64,000 bases of DNA from Levilactobacillus bambusae (lineage in GTDB: Bacteria; Bacillota; Bacilli; Lactobacillales; Lactobacillaceae). Positions within the stretch are counted from its first letter, which is position 1. Every line of letters begins with the position of its first letter. Positions 57,026-64,000 of this stretch are shown one piece after another. The notes beneath the pieces are model-generated. The model was given only the letters and a program-made list of their open reading frames with translations, searched no databases and was not told the origin of the DNA. Where the stretch lies: the NCBI RefSeq assembly GCF_003124125.1, contig NZ_QCXQ01000006.1:224213-288212 (forward strand). Reading direction: 5' to 3'. Position numbers and translations under genes: made by a program.

Positions 57026-57991
57026 TTGGAAATTAAGACTTGGATTGCGAAGTGGCTGATGGAGGCGATGTCAGTCAGGGCATCGGATATTTATTTACGA
57101 CCAACCCAAAGTGACTACCGGTGGCGGATTCGATGTCGAAATCAATTGACTGAAGAAGAATCGGTGCCAACCGCGTTTGGGCAACAAATATTAACCTACT
57201 TAAAGTTTCATGCTAATATGTCCATTACCGAAAGTCGGCGACCGCAGTTGGGGGCGTGGGAGTGGCAAATTGGGAACGAGAGGATCGAATTACGATTATC
57301 TACGGTGGGCGACTACTTAGAACGAGAATCGATGGTGATTCGCTTAATTTATCCGTTGGAACCAATGACGCTGCAATACCTTATTCCCAACCAACAACAG
57401 GAATTACAGCTTCTCACAAAACAGCGCGGGTTAATTGTCTTCGCGGGACCTACCGGATCTGGTAAAACAACTACAATGTATGCTTTGGCCAGAAGGTTAG
57501 CCCAGGATCAGATTATTTTGACCATTGAAGATCCGGTTGAAATTAAGGAACCTAATTTTTTACAGTTACAACTTAACGAGGGGGCGGGGTTAACCTATAA
57601 CGAATTACTTAAGGTGGCCCTACGTCATCGGCCAGATGTCTTCATAATTGGTGAAATTCGTGACCGGCCAACTGCAAAAGCTGCTGTTCGAGCAGCATTA
57701 TCTGGACACTTGGTGTTGAGTACGGTGCATGCCCGAACGGCCTCTGGAGTGCAGTCTCGGCTTCTGGATTTAGGGGCTGAACAGCGGGACTTAGAGGAAG
57801 CCCTAACTGCAGTTAGCTATCAACGCCTAATTCCAACGAAACAAGGGTTGGGGTTACTAAGTGACATTTGGCGGCCGCCATTTTCGACGGTGGAGAGGCA
57901 AATGTCAGAAGGCTGGCGACGGTGTTTAATGAGTCAAGAAGCGAAGGGAATGATCACACGTGAAGTGGCGTCGCAGTTTGCCAACGGGTAA
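57026..57991 (+). CDS. comGA: Competence pilus assembly ATPase ComGA
   Basis: A 321-residue type II/IV secretion ATPase (GspE family) that powers the transformation pseudopilus. Walker A FAGPTGSGKTTTMYALARR is near residues 138-156, the Asp box TIEDPVEIKEPNFLQLQLN near 170-190, Walker B RHRPDVFIIGEIRDRPTAK near 205-220 and the His box HLVLSTVHARTASG near 232. A TTG start follows GGAAGGGGGA. Opens the comG operon; no ComK-type promoter could be recognised. Confidence 0.93.
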   Translation: MEIKTWIAKWLMEAMSVRASDIYLRPTQSDYRWRIRCRNQLTEEESVPTAFGQQILTYLKFHANMSITESRRPQLGAWEWQIGNERIELRLSTVGDYLERESMVIRLIYPLEPMTLQYLIPNQQQELQLLTKQRGLIVFAGPTGSGKTTTMYALARRLAQDQIILTIEDPVEIKEPNFLQLQLNEGAGLTYNELLKVALRHRPDVFIIGEIRDRPTAKAAVRAALSGHLVLSTVHARTASGVQSRLLDLGAEQRDLEEALTAVSYQRLIPTKQGLGLLSDIWRPPFSTVERQMSEGWRRCLMSQEAKGMITREVASQFANG

Positions 57992-58964
57992 GTGGAAGAC
58001 GAGCGATCAGGGACGTTTGTTTAAACTGTTAGGTGATCTCTATCGGTCAGGGTTCTCGCTTCAGCAGGCCCTAACCTTTTTACTGACCATTAATGCTAGC
58101 CGTTTCAATGACCTGCCGGAGATCCTGGCAAAATTAAAACGGGGTTATTCCTTTTCGGATGCCGTTGTGGACTATGTAGAAGTTGATTTATTATATCAGC
58201 TACGAATTGCCGAAGAACACGGCCAGTTCGGGAAATGCTTGGAACGATTAGGACAGTTAATGGCGATGCGGGCAGAACAGAGCCGTAAGTTTAAACAATT
58301 ACTTCGGTACCCAGTATTTTTGTTGGGGCTGGTGCTTTTGATTGCACTGGGTCTACAGCGATTAGTTATTCCACGGCTAAATGAGTGGTCTGAAAGGGGT
58401 CATCCTGCCCAGCCATCCATTCACTGGTGGCTGATTGGCCTATTTCTTTTTCTGTTAAGTGGATTTGCCATTATCATCCTAATGAAGCAGTCACATGTGG
58501 TTCGATTACAGTTTTACTGCCAGCTGCCCATAATTGGAAAAATATGGCGCTACTACTACGCCTATTATTTAACCCAAAATTTAAGCATGTTAGTTGGGAG
58601 TGGATTAGGAATTCACGACATTGTGAAGTTAACGTGCCAATTTAGCGACACCTCGGTTTTAGGTTACTTAGGCCGTGAATTAGCGCGGATGTTGGATACA
58701 GGTCAGTCTCCGTTAATAATTGTTGACAGGTATTCGTTTATTCCGAAGGAGTTAACTGTTTTACTCACGCAGGGGAATTCGGCACCTGATTTGGCCCGAG
58801 AACTAGGTGCCTTCTCTAAGTTGCAGTACCAATATATGGTTCAAGCGGTGGAGCAAGGCTTGGGACTCATTCAACCAATCTTATTTGGGATAATCGGTCT
58901 TGCAATTGTAGGCACCTACCTGTCACTGCTCTTACCCATGTATCATACAATTGGAGGTGTGTAA
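57960..58964 (+). CDS. comGB: Competence pilus membrane platform protein ComGB
   Basis: A 334-residue GspF-family inner-membrane protein. Two T2SF-like domains (GDLYRSGFSLQQALTFL; QNLSMLVGSGLGIHDIVKLTCQFS) and three hydrophobic helices (about 118-140, 160-182 and 300-325) are visible. The GTG at 57960 overlaps comGA by 32 bases and follows GAAGGGA by about 11 bases; later start codons would cut into the first domain. Works with ComGA to assemble the pseudopilus. Confidence 0.88.
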   Translation: MKWRRSLPTGKWKTSDQGRLFKLLGDLYRSGFSLQQALTFLLTINASRFNDLPEILAKLKRGYSFSDAVVDYVEVDLLYQLRIAEEHGQFGKCLERLGQLMAMRAEQSRKFKQLLRYPVFLLGLVLLIALGLQRLVIPRLNEWSERGHPAQPSIHWWLIGLFLFLLSGFAIIILMKQSHVVRLQFYCQLPIIGKIWRYYYAYYLTQNLSMLVGSGLGIHDIVKLTCQFSDTSVLGYLGRELARMLDTGQSPLIIVDRYSFIPKELTVLLTQGNSAPDLARELGAFSKLQYQYMVQAVEQGLGLIQPILFGIIGLAIVGTYLSLLLPMYHTIGGV

Positions 58965-58966
58965 AC

Positions 58967-59266
58967 GTGCGTAAACTACGGGGATTTACCCTAATCGAAA
59001 TGGCGGTCGTTCTGTTTATTATTTCGCTGTTAGTCTTGGTGATTATTCCTAACCTATCAAGTCAGCGAAAACGAGCTAGTCAAATTCACGGGGATGCCAT
59101 GACGACCGTTGTTCAAACTCAGGTTGATCTCTTTCAGGATAAAAATCAGGTTACAAGTTTAACGTTTGCTGACTTGGAGAAGGCCGGGTATCTCACAGAT
59201 AAACAGGTGGCACAGGCTAAACGGGAGGGAATTGAAATTCGTGGCAGTGAGGTTGTACAAAAATAG
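58967..59266 (+). CDS. comGC: Major competence pseudopilin ComGC
   Basis: A 99-residue prepilin. The class 3 leader MRKLRG precedes the ComC prepilin peptidase site and the conserved helix FTLIEMAVVLFIISLLVLVIIPNL. The mature protein forms the DNA-uptake pilus. A GTG start follows GGAGGTG, two bases after the comGB stop. comGD starts within its end. All comG minor pilins follow in order, so the system appears complete at this locus. Confidence 0.93.
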   Translation: MRKLRGFTLIEMAVVLFIISLLVLVIIPNLSSQRKRASQIHGDAMTTVVQTQVDLFQDKNQVTSLTFADLEKAGYLTDKQVAQAKREGIEIRGSEVVQK

Positions 59267-59693
59267 GGGGTTCACCCTAATTGAAATGGTAATTGTACTC
59301 ATGATTACTGCGGGTGCGCTAATTTTAGTTGGGCGACCTCGATTGAGTGTCACTGAACAGCAACGATCAGAAAAGTTGTTTTGGGAGAGCTTGAGCTCAT
59401 ATTGGTTAGAAACTCGGGGATTAGCCATTAAAAATCGGGAACGGGTTGCATTAATCTTTGACGAGCGAAACCACCGGGTATACATGGAAGCTGCCAACGG
59501 TGAAGTACAGAAGGGGATTACTGTACCGGATTCCCTGCACCTTACGAAAAAAAGCTTTGCTGGGGCTAACGTTCATTTTAATGCCGATGGGTGGGCTAAC
59601 CCCCAGACAATTTTTTGGCAGTCGCAGCTTACCCGTCAAGAAATTCGGCTTACAGTTCAACTGGGAGGAAGGGTTTATTATCTTAAAACGTAA
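59241..59693 (+). CDS. comGD: Competence minor pseudopilin ComGD
   Basis: A 150-residue prepilin-like protein; the cleavage region is RGFTLIEMVIVLMITAGALILVG (from residue 9). The GTG at 59241 is preferred because GGGAGGGA ends ten bases upstream; GTG 59247 is an alternative and longer frames lack a leader-like N-terminus. It overlaps comGC by 26 bases and comGE by 17. C-terminal part (beta-rich, IRLTVQLGGRVYYL) fits minor pilins. Confidence 0.88.
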   Translation: MAVRLYKNRGFTLIEMVIVLMITAGALILVGRPRLSVTEQQRSEKLFWESLSSYWLETRGLAIKNRERVALIFDERNHRVYMEAANGEVQKGITVPDSLHLTKKSFAGANVHFNADGWANPQTIFWQSQLTRQEIRLTVQLGGRVYYLKT

Positions 59694-59874
59694 ACGGGGG
59701 TATTTATCATTAGATGCACTATTAGGTTTAATTCTTGTCTCGGGAACATTGCTGATGGGAATTAGTTACCTTTACCAGATGACTCATCTAGAACAATTGG
59801 AGTTAAAGCGGGTCAGGACCGGGCGACAACGTAAAGAACGGGTTGATCGTCAACGGATCTTGAAGGAAAAATGA
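59677..59874 (+). CDS. comGE: Competence minor pseudopilin ComGE (probable ATT start)
   Basis: A short protein of about 65 residues with the ComGE-type hydrophobic helix GYLSLDALLGLILVSGTLLMGISYLYQM near its N-terminus and a basic C-terminus. The frame has no ATG, GTG or TTG between the end of the comGD coding core and the helix; GGGAGGAAGG (59663-59672) is placed for an ATT at 59677 (or ATC 59680). It shares four bases with comGF (ATGA). Call rests on position between comGD and comGF and on the helix. Confidence 0.72.
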   Translation: MILKRKRGYLSLDALLGLILVSGTLLMGISYLYQMTHLEQLELKRVRTGRQRKERVDRQRILKEK

Positions 59875-60314
59875 GATTACGGGGCTTTACACTAGTAGAA
59901 ACCTTATTTGCACTGGTTTTAACGGCCCTCGTTATGCTAACCGTGCAAATGGGAGTGACGAGTTTAAAAACGGTCGATAACCAGCACACAGAGTTGAACT
60001 GGTACGAAACGGTAGCCGAGTTAGAATCGAAACGGTTAAACCTCTCGCTTTTAGGGGTCAAATCACATGCCTTAACCTTAATGGATGGTCGCCAACATAA
60101 CGTTCGTTCACTAAATATTGATTCACATAGGGTACTAAGGCTTGAGTCAGGATATGAACCCTTAATGACGGATGTTCGGCAAATCACATTTAAACAAATT
60201 AAAAAATCACAATTAGTCCAGGTGACCATAAATTTAATGAATGGAGAGAGGTATCAAACCCAACTGTGCTTTCAAAAAAGTTTAAGTCAAACTTCAGACA
60301 AAAAGGATTCGTAA
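59871..60314 (+). CDS. comGF: Competence minor pseudopilin ComGF
   Basis: A 147-residue prepilin-like protein starting MRLRGFTLVETLFALVLTALVMLTVQMG, with the GFTLVE cleavage region. The C-terminal QITFKQIKKSQLVQVTINLMNGERYQTQLCF matches the ComGF style. Translation is coupled to comGE (ATGA). It overlaps the start of comGG by 49 bases. Confidence 0.88.
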   Translation: MRLRGFTLVETLFALVLTALVMLTVQMGVTSLKTVDNQHTELNWYETVAELESKRLNLSLLGVKSHALTLMDGRQHNVRSLNIDSHRVLRLESGYEPLMTDVRQITFKQIKKSQLVQVTINLMNGERYQTQLCFQKSLSQTSDKKDS

Positions 60315-60442
60315 CGTTCATGGCATTAGTCTTTATGCTATTTATGTCTTCAGTTATTCTATTTGCAAATCAAAGTTACGAATCACGCGTATTAGAATAT
60401 CATCGGTTGGAAAAAAGTTATGGTGTTATTTTAAAAGATTAG
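60266..60442 (+). CDS. comGG: Competence protein ComGG, short form
   Basis: A 58-residue frame beginning at GTG 60266, inside the end of comGF: MLSKKFKSNFRQKGFVTFMA followed by the hydrophobic helix LVFMLFMSSVILFANQ and YESRVLEYHRLEKSYGVILKD. The KGFVTFMALVF leader-plus-helix layout and the place after comGF fit ComGG, but it is about half the usual length. An ATG at 60320 would remove the leader. The ribosome site (GAGAGAGG) is rather far upstream. Confidence 0.68.
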   Translation: MLSKKFKSNFRQKGFVTFMALVFMLFMSSVILFANQSYESRVLEYHRLEKSYGVILKD

Positions 60443-60629
60443 TGTGACTAAATTCACAATATTAAATTGATGCAGTGATTTTTCAAACTTTAGTCAGCTA
60501 AGATTGATTGATAGAAAGGCGATTTCAGGAATTAGCAAAATGGAGAAAGAGTCCGCTTGAATTAGTGAAGATAAATCTGTAAGATAGGTAGGAGAAATAG
60601 ATGCATAAGTCTTCGGAAAGGGGCGACTC
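60443..60629 (+). other. Intergenic region between comGG and ytxK
   Basis: No clear terminator or promoter is seen. A tiny frame starting at ATG 60601 (MHKSSERGDSF) ends in a TGA that overlaps the first codons of ytxK and could couple translation. Confidence 0.4.
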
Positions 60630-61652
60630 ATTCTGACTCAGGAACAGACTGAATCGTTATTTAAAGTGCTTAATGAATCAGCTAAAACATTAGAAGGTGT
60701 TTTACAAACTTCTTATTTAGATGCGTTCATTGAGACGGGTAATAACTTGCTGAACGGTGGCGAAGTTCAGATTGAAGATGGTCTTCCATCGGAAAAAACG
60801 GTAAAAGAGTTACAGACCCTGTATTCAGAGGCCGATTATCGGCAAATGGATGCAGAATCTGTCCGTCGAGCAATTCAGCTTTGCATGCTGGCTGCCATTA
60901 AGGATGATGATATTCAGGCCAACCATCAGCTTACACCTGATACGTTAGCTTATATTATGGGGTATTTAGTGAGTCGGATCGAAAAGGATCGGAGTCATTT
61001 AACTATTCTAGATCCCGCGGTAGGAACCGGAAACTTATTAACGGCAGTGATCAATCAATTAAAACCCGTTGTTGCTGGTGAAATTGATGGTTTTGGCATT
61101 GATAATGATGACACACTATTATCAGTGGCTGGGATTAGTGCGGCCATGCAACGGCTCTCCGTTGATTTAGTTCATCAGGATGCAATGGAAACAATGATGG
61201 TGAAGAAGGCCGATCTAATTGTTTCGGACCTGCCAATTGGCTATTATCCAATTGATGAAAACGTCGTTAACTTCGACACCCATGCGGAATCAGGCCATTC
61301 ATACGTTCATCATCTGTTCTTGGAACAGTCGGTTAAACAGCTGGTGGATGGTGGGATCGGCGTTTTCTTGGTTCCGGCTCAGCTATTTCAATCAGAAGAG
61401 TCTGCCGGCTTATTGAAGTGGATGCAGAGTTCTGCTTACCTTCAAGGGTTGCTAACCTTGCCTAGTGAGTTATTTATCAACGCTAGTGCACGTAAATCAA
61501 TTTTGATTTTACAAAAATCAGGAAACGGCGCTAAGCAGGCCAAAAAAGTTATGCTAGGTGAATTTCCATCGTTTAAGGACCAAGAAGCCTTTCAAAAATT
61601 TATCGCTGAAATCGTGCAGTGGGAAGAACGCACATTACTTTCGGATCATTAA
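60630..61652 (+). CDS. ytxK: Class I SAM-dependent methyltransferase YtxK (probable ATT start)
   Basis: A 340-residue N6-adenine-methyltransferase-like protein. The SAM loop LTILDPAVGTGNLLTAVI is near residues 113-130, FGIDNDD the acidic second motif, and SDLPIGYYP (near 202) replaces the catalytic NPPY, so DNA methylation is doubtful. It precedes ackA as in Bacillus ytxK-ackA. GGAAAGGGG (60615-60622) is seven bases before an ATT at 60630 (CTG 60633 next); the GTG at 60666 has no ribosome site and would cut conserved-looking residues. Function unknown. Confidence 0.82.
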   Translation: MLTQEQTESLFKVLNESAKTLEGVLQTSYLDAFIETGNNLLNGGEVQIEDGLPSEKTVKELQTLYSEADYRQMDAESVRRAIQLCMLAAIKDDDIQANHQLTPDTLAYIMGYLVSRIEKDRSHLTILDPAVGTGNLLTAVINQLKPVVAGEIDGFGIDNDDTLLSVAGISAAMQRLSVDLVHQDAMETMMVKKADLIVSDLPIGYYPIDENVVNFDTHAESGHSYVHHLFLEQSVKQLVDGGIGVFLVPAQLFQSEESAGLLKWMQSSAYLQGLLTLPSELFINASARKSILILQKSGNGAKQAKKVMLGEFPSFKDQEAFQKFIAEIVQWEERTLLSDH

Positions 61653-61673
61653 AACTAAAGGAGAATTTAGGTT

Positions 61674-62873
61674 ATGGGAAAATCACTTGCAGTTAACGCT
61701 GGTAGCTCAACGTTAAAATTCAAACTATTCGATATGCCATCGGAAACCGTCATTGCGGATGGTGTGATTGATCGGTTGGGGTTAGGTAACTCCAACGTTG
61801 AAATTAAGTACGGCGACGGTCAAAAATATGAATCTGTTGAGGACGTTAAGGATCATGAGGCAGCAATCCAATTGATGCTGGATTCATTAATTAACTTAAA
61901 GATTTTGGGCAGCTATGATGAAATTACGGGGGTTGGTCACCGGGTGGTAGCCGGAGGCGAAATCTTCAAGGATACCACGGTTATCGATGCGGAAGTCGTT
62001 AAGCAAATTGAAAGCTTAGCAGAATACGCCCCCCTGCATAATCCGGCGAACGTTCAAGGAATTAAGGCAATTCACAAGATTTTACCGGACGTCTTTAGCG
62101 TGGCGGTGTTTGATACAGCCTTCCACACAACGATGCCAGCCGTTAACTACATGTACGGGATTCCATACGAATACTACGAGAAGTATGGTGCCCGGAAGTA
62201 TGGCGCCCATGGAACAAGCCACCGATACGTTGCTGGTCGTGCTGCTGAGATGCTGGGTCGGCCATTAGAAGACTTAAAGCTGATTACGATGCACATCGGA
62301 GCCGGGGGTTCAATTACGGCGATTAAGGATGGTAAGTCTTACGATACATCCATGGGCTTTACGCCGTTAGCCGGAATTGAAATGGCGACACGATCGGGTG
62401 ACGTTGATCCCTCGTTAATTGCATACCTAATGAACAAACTGGATATTACTGACTCTAGTGATATGCTGAAGATCCTAAATAAGAAATCCGGGTTACTCGG
62501 GGTTTCTGGTGTATCCGCTGATATGCGGGATCTGGAAAAGGTTCAAGATGAAAATGAACGGGCAAAGTTAGCTCGGGATATCTTCATTAACCGAATTGTT
62601 CGCTACGTTGGTGGCTACCTAGCTGAACTTGGTGGCGCCGATGCCGTTGTCTTCACCGCTGGAGTCGGTGAAAATGATATTGGAATTCGGCAGGAAGTTG
62701 CTGATAAATTAAACGTCTTTGGGATTGCTGTCGATCCAGAAAAGAACCATGTTCGGGGCGTTGAACGTGATCTTAGTGCGGATGGTTCAACGATTAAAAC
62801 CCTATTGATTCCAACAAACGAAGAACTCATGATTGTTCGGGATATTGAACGATTACGAAATGACCAAAAATAA
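61674..62873 (+). CDS. ackA: Acetate kinase
   Basis: A 399-residue cytosolic kinase interconverting acetyl phosphate plus ADP and acetate plus ATP, the energy-yielding end of the phosphoketolase or pyruvate-to-acetate route. LAVNAGSSTLKFKLFD is at the N-terminus, GVGHRVVAGGE, HGTSHRYVAGRAAE, ITMHIGAGGSITAI and FTAGVGENDIGIRQEV follow in order, giving full catalytic and phosphate-binding sets. AAAGGAG precedes the ATG. Ends at a strong terminator. Confidence 0.97.
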   Translation: MGKSLAVNAGSSTLKFKLFDMPSETVIADGVIDRLGLGNSNVEIKYGDGQKYESVEDVKDHEAAIQLMLDSLINLKILGSYDEITGVGHRVVAGGEIFKDTTVIDAEVVKQIESLAEYAPLHNPANVQGIKAIHKILPDVFSVAVFDTAFHTTMPAVNYMYGIPYEYYEKYGARKYGAHGTSHRYVAGRAAEMLGRPLEDLKLITMHIGAGGSITAIKDGKSYDTSMGFTPLAGIEMATRSGDVDPSLIAYLMNKLDITDSSDMLKILNKKSGLLGVSGVSADMRDLEKVQDENERAKLARDIFINRIVRYVGGYLAELGGADAVVFTAGVGENDIGIRQEVADKLNVFGIAVDPEKNHVRGVERDLSADGSTIKTLLIPTNEELMIVRDIERLRNDQK

Positions 62874-62882
62874 ATCTAATTT

Positions 62883-62922
62883 AAAAGGGAGGCCGCCAGT
62901 GAATTCTAGCGACCTCCCTTTT
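62883..62922 (+). terminator. Terminator after ackA
   Basis: AAAAGGGAGGCCGC pairs with GCGACCTCCCTTTT. Confidence 0.88.
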
Positions 62923-62946
62923 GTGTGGCCATCATTTGTCGTTCAA

Positions 62947-62973
62947 AATAAGGTGAATAACTTTCATCTTATT
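62947..62973. promoter_or_regulatory. AT-rich palindrome upstream of the permease
   Basis: AATAAGGTGAA and TTCATCTTATT form an inverted repeat (10 of 11) with a five-base centre. A partial copy, AATAAAGTGAATGAACT, follows at about 62978-62994. Possible operator. Confidence 0.4.
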
Positions 62974-63001
62974 AAAAATAAAGTGAATGAACTGGTGAAA
63001 T

Positions 63002-63023
63002 AACGGGATTTTGCCCCGTTTTT
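63002..63023 (+). terminator. Small hairpin upstream of the permease promoter
   Basis: AACGGG and CCCGTT with a T-run; perhaps a second stop for ackA transcripts. Confidence 0.5.
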
Positions 63024-63049
63024 GTCAGTCGAGCGTCGAGTTGGTTTCC

Positions 63050-63078
63050 TTTTGCTCACTATTTGATCCCGCTATAAT
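63050..63078 (+). promoter_or_regulatory. Promoter of the amino-acid permease
   Basis: TTTTGC (63050-63055), a 17-base spacer and TATAAT (63073-63078). Confidence 0.55.
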
Positions 63079-63102
63079 ATTGATATTGAGGGAGTGATAA
63101 TA

Positions 63103-64000
63103 ATGAAGGAGCAAGGGAAAGCATCAACCAATGACCATTTATCAAGGGGATTACGGAAGCGGCACGTCCAGTTAATTGCCCTCGGTGGCACTATTGGAAC
63201 GGGATTATTTTTAGGGTCGGGGAGCTCCATCCATTCGGCCGGACCGTCGATTTTAATTGCCTATTTTATTACGGGGGTCATTTGCTTTTTATTAATGCGC
63301 GGCCTGGGGGAACTGTTGCTCTCAGATCTAAACGCCAATTCGTTTATTTACTTTATTCAAAAGTATCTCGGAGAAAAATGGGGATTTGTAACGGGGTGGA
63401 CATATTGGATTTGTTGGATCACCATCGCAATGGCTGAAATTACAGCCTCTGGATTATATATGCAGTTTTGGTTTCCACACTTACCCCAGTGGGTAACGGC
63501 TGTCGTTATGCTCGCAGTACTGTTACTGTTAAATTCAGTGACGGTTAAGGCATTTGGCGAAACCGAATTTTGGTTTTCAATTATTAAAATTGTGGCCATT
63601 ATGGGTTTAATCATTGCCGGTATCATCATGGTTCTGATCCATTTCAAAACGCCTGTCGGTTATGCGAGTGTAACCAATTTATTTTCTCACGGCTTTTTTG
63701 CCCACGGCGCAAAAGGGTTTCTCCTCTCGTTTCAAATGGTGATGTTTAGTTTCGTAGGGATTGAAATGGTGGGAATGACCGCTTCAGAAACGGCCGATCC
63801 CGATCAAGTCTTACCGGAAGCCATTAATGAAATCCCCATGCGGATTATTTTATTTTACGTGGGATCACTAATGGCCCTAATGTGTATTTATCCCTGGATG
63901 TATATTTCACCAAACTCAAGTCCGTTTGTTCAGGTCTTTCAAAGTGCGGGGGTAAGGGGGGCGGCGGCCATCATTAACTTTGTGGTTTTGACAGCTGCGG
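63103..64000 (+). CDS. Amino-acid permease, APC superfamily (5' part, cut by the window end)
   Basis: The first 299 codons of an open frame that runs off the window. The N-terminus LSRGLRKRHVQLIALGGTIGTGLFLGSGSSIHSAGPSILIAYFITG is the amino-acid transporter (AAT) family signature, with GTIGTGLF lining the substrate path; MVMFSFVGIEMVGMTASETADPDQVLPEAINEIPMRI is the second conserved segment. At least seven helices are present. GAGGGAG serves the ATG. Substrate not predictable by eye. Confidence 0.93.
   Translation, partial: MKEQGKASTNDHLSRGLRKRHVQLIALGGTIGTGLFLGSGSSIHSAGPSILIAYFITGVICFLLMRGLGELLLSDLNANSFIYFIQKYLGEKWGFVTGWTYWICWITIAMAEITASGLYMQFWFPHLPQWVTAVVMLAVLLLLNSVTVKAFGETEFWFSIIKIVAIMGLIIAGIIMVLIHFKTPVGYASVTNLFSHGFFAHGAKGFLLSFQMVMFSFVGIEMVGMTASETADPDQVLPEAINEIPMRIILFYVGSLMALMCIYPWMYISPNSSPFVQVFQSAGVRGAAAIINFVVLTAA

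Noticed and set aside
60630-61652. YtxK as a restriction-modification methyltransferase
   Set aside because: The catalytic NPPY position reads DLPI, no specificity or nuclease gene is adjacent, and the ackA neighbourhood fits the housekeeping YtxK family.

Overview
The window is the core chromosome of a lactic acid bacterium of the family Lactobacillaceae; the genus cannot be fixed from this sequence alone. The evidence is the Firmicutes gene order (mreBCD-minCD; ymfF-ymfH-rodZ-pgsA-cinA-recA-rny-ymdB-mutS-mutL-ruvAB; alaS-ireB-ruvX-yrzB-zapA-cvpA-mutS2-trxA; pepQ divergent from ccpA; comG-ytxK-ackA), T-box leaders in front of tRNA synthetase genes, strong AGGAGG-type ribosome sites with many GTG and TTG starts, and promoters rich in extended -10 (TGnTATAAT) boxes. 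Nearly all genes lie on the + strand; only the first hydrolase, yslB, the MscS channel and pepQ are on the - strand.

Layout. 1-4.4 kb: a metallo-hydrolase, a SnoaL-like protein, a cysteine desulfurase/ThiI pair for tRNA thiolation, and thiol peroxidase. 4.4-8.8 kb: a valine T-box with valS, then folC. 9-13 kb: the shape and division cluster mreBCD-minCD. 13-15.6 kb: an amino-acid ABC transporter behind a tandem T-box leader whose one visible specifier reads as histidine. 15.8-25.3 kb: EF-P-associated M16 proteins, rodZ, pgsA, cinA, recA, rny, ymdB. 25.4-34.7 kb: DNA repair (mutS, mutL, ruvA, ruvB, dinB) interleaved with tgt and yajC. 34.8-45 kb: nanoRNase, DEAD-box helicase, T-box/alaS, ireB, ruvX, yrzB, zapA, cvpA, mutS2, trxA. 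45-52 kb: yslB, murI, nucleotide clean-up, small envelope proteins, pepQ and ccpA. 52.3-56.2 kb: the accessory part, with an unrecognised membrane protein, a TetR/SDR regulatory unit, integrase debris and a potentially structured intergenic region. 56.2-64 kb: yebC, the complete comGA-GG operon, ytxK, ackA and the start of an amino-acid permease cut by the window end.

Regulation visible in the sequence: three good LexA-type boxes (recA, ruvA, dinB) tie separate transcription units into one SOS response; three T-boxes link tRNA charging to valS, alaS and the transporter; a consensus cre site lies between pepQ and ccpA; and a palindrome found three times around tetR and the SDR gene, twice in the spacer of nearly identical promoters, predicts an autoregulated TetR circuit. 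The least explained items are this TetR/SDR unit, the tandem T-box, the foldable region before yebC, and two genes (comGE and ytxK) whose ribosome sites point to ATT start codons.
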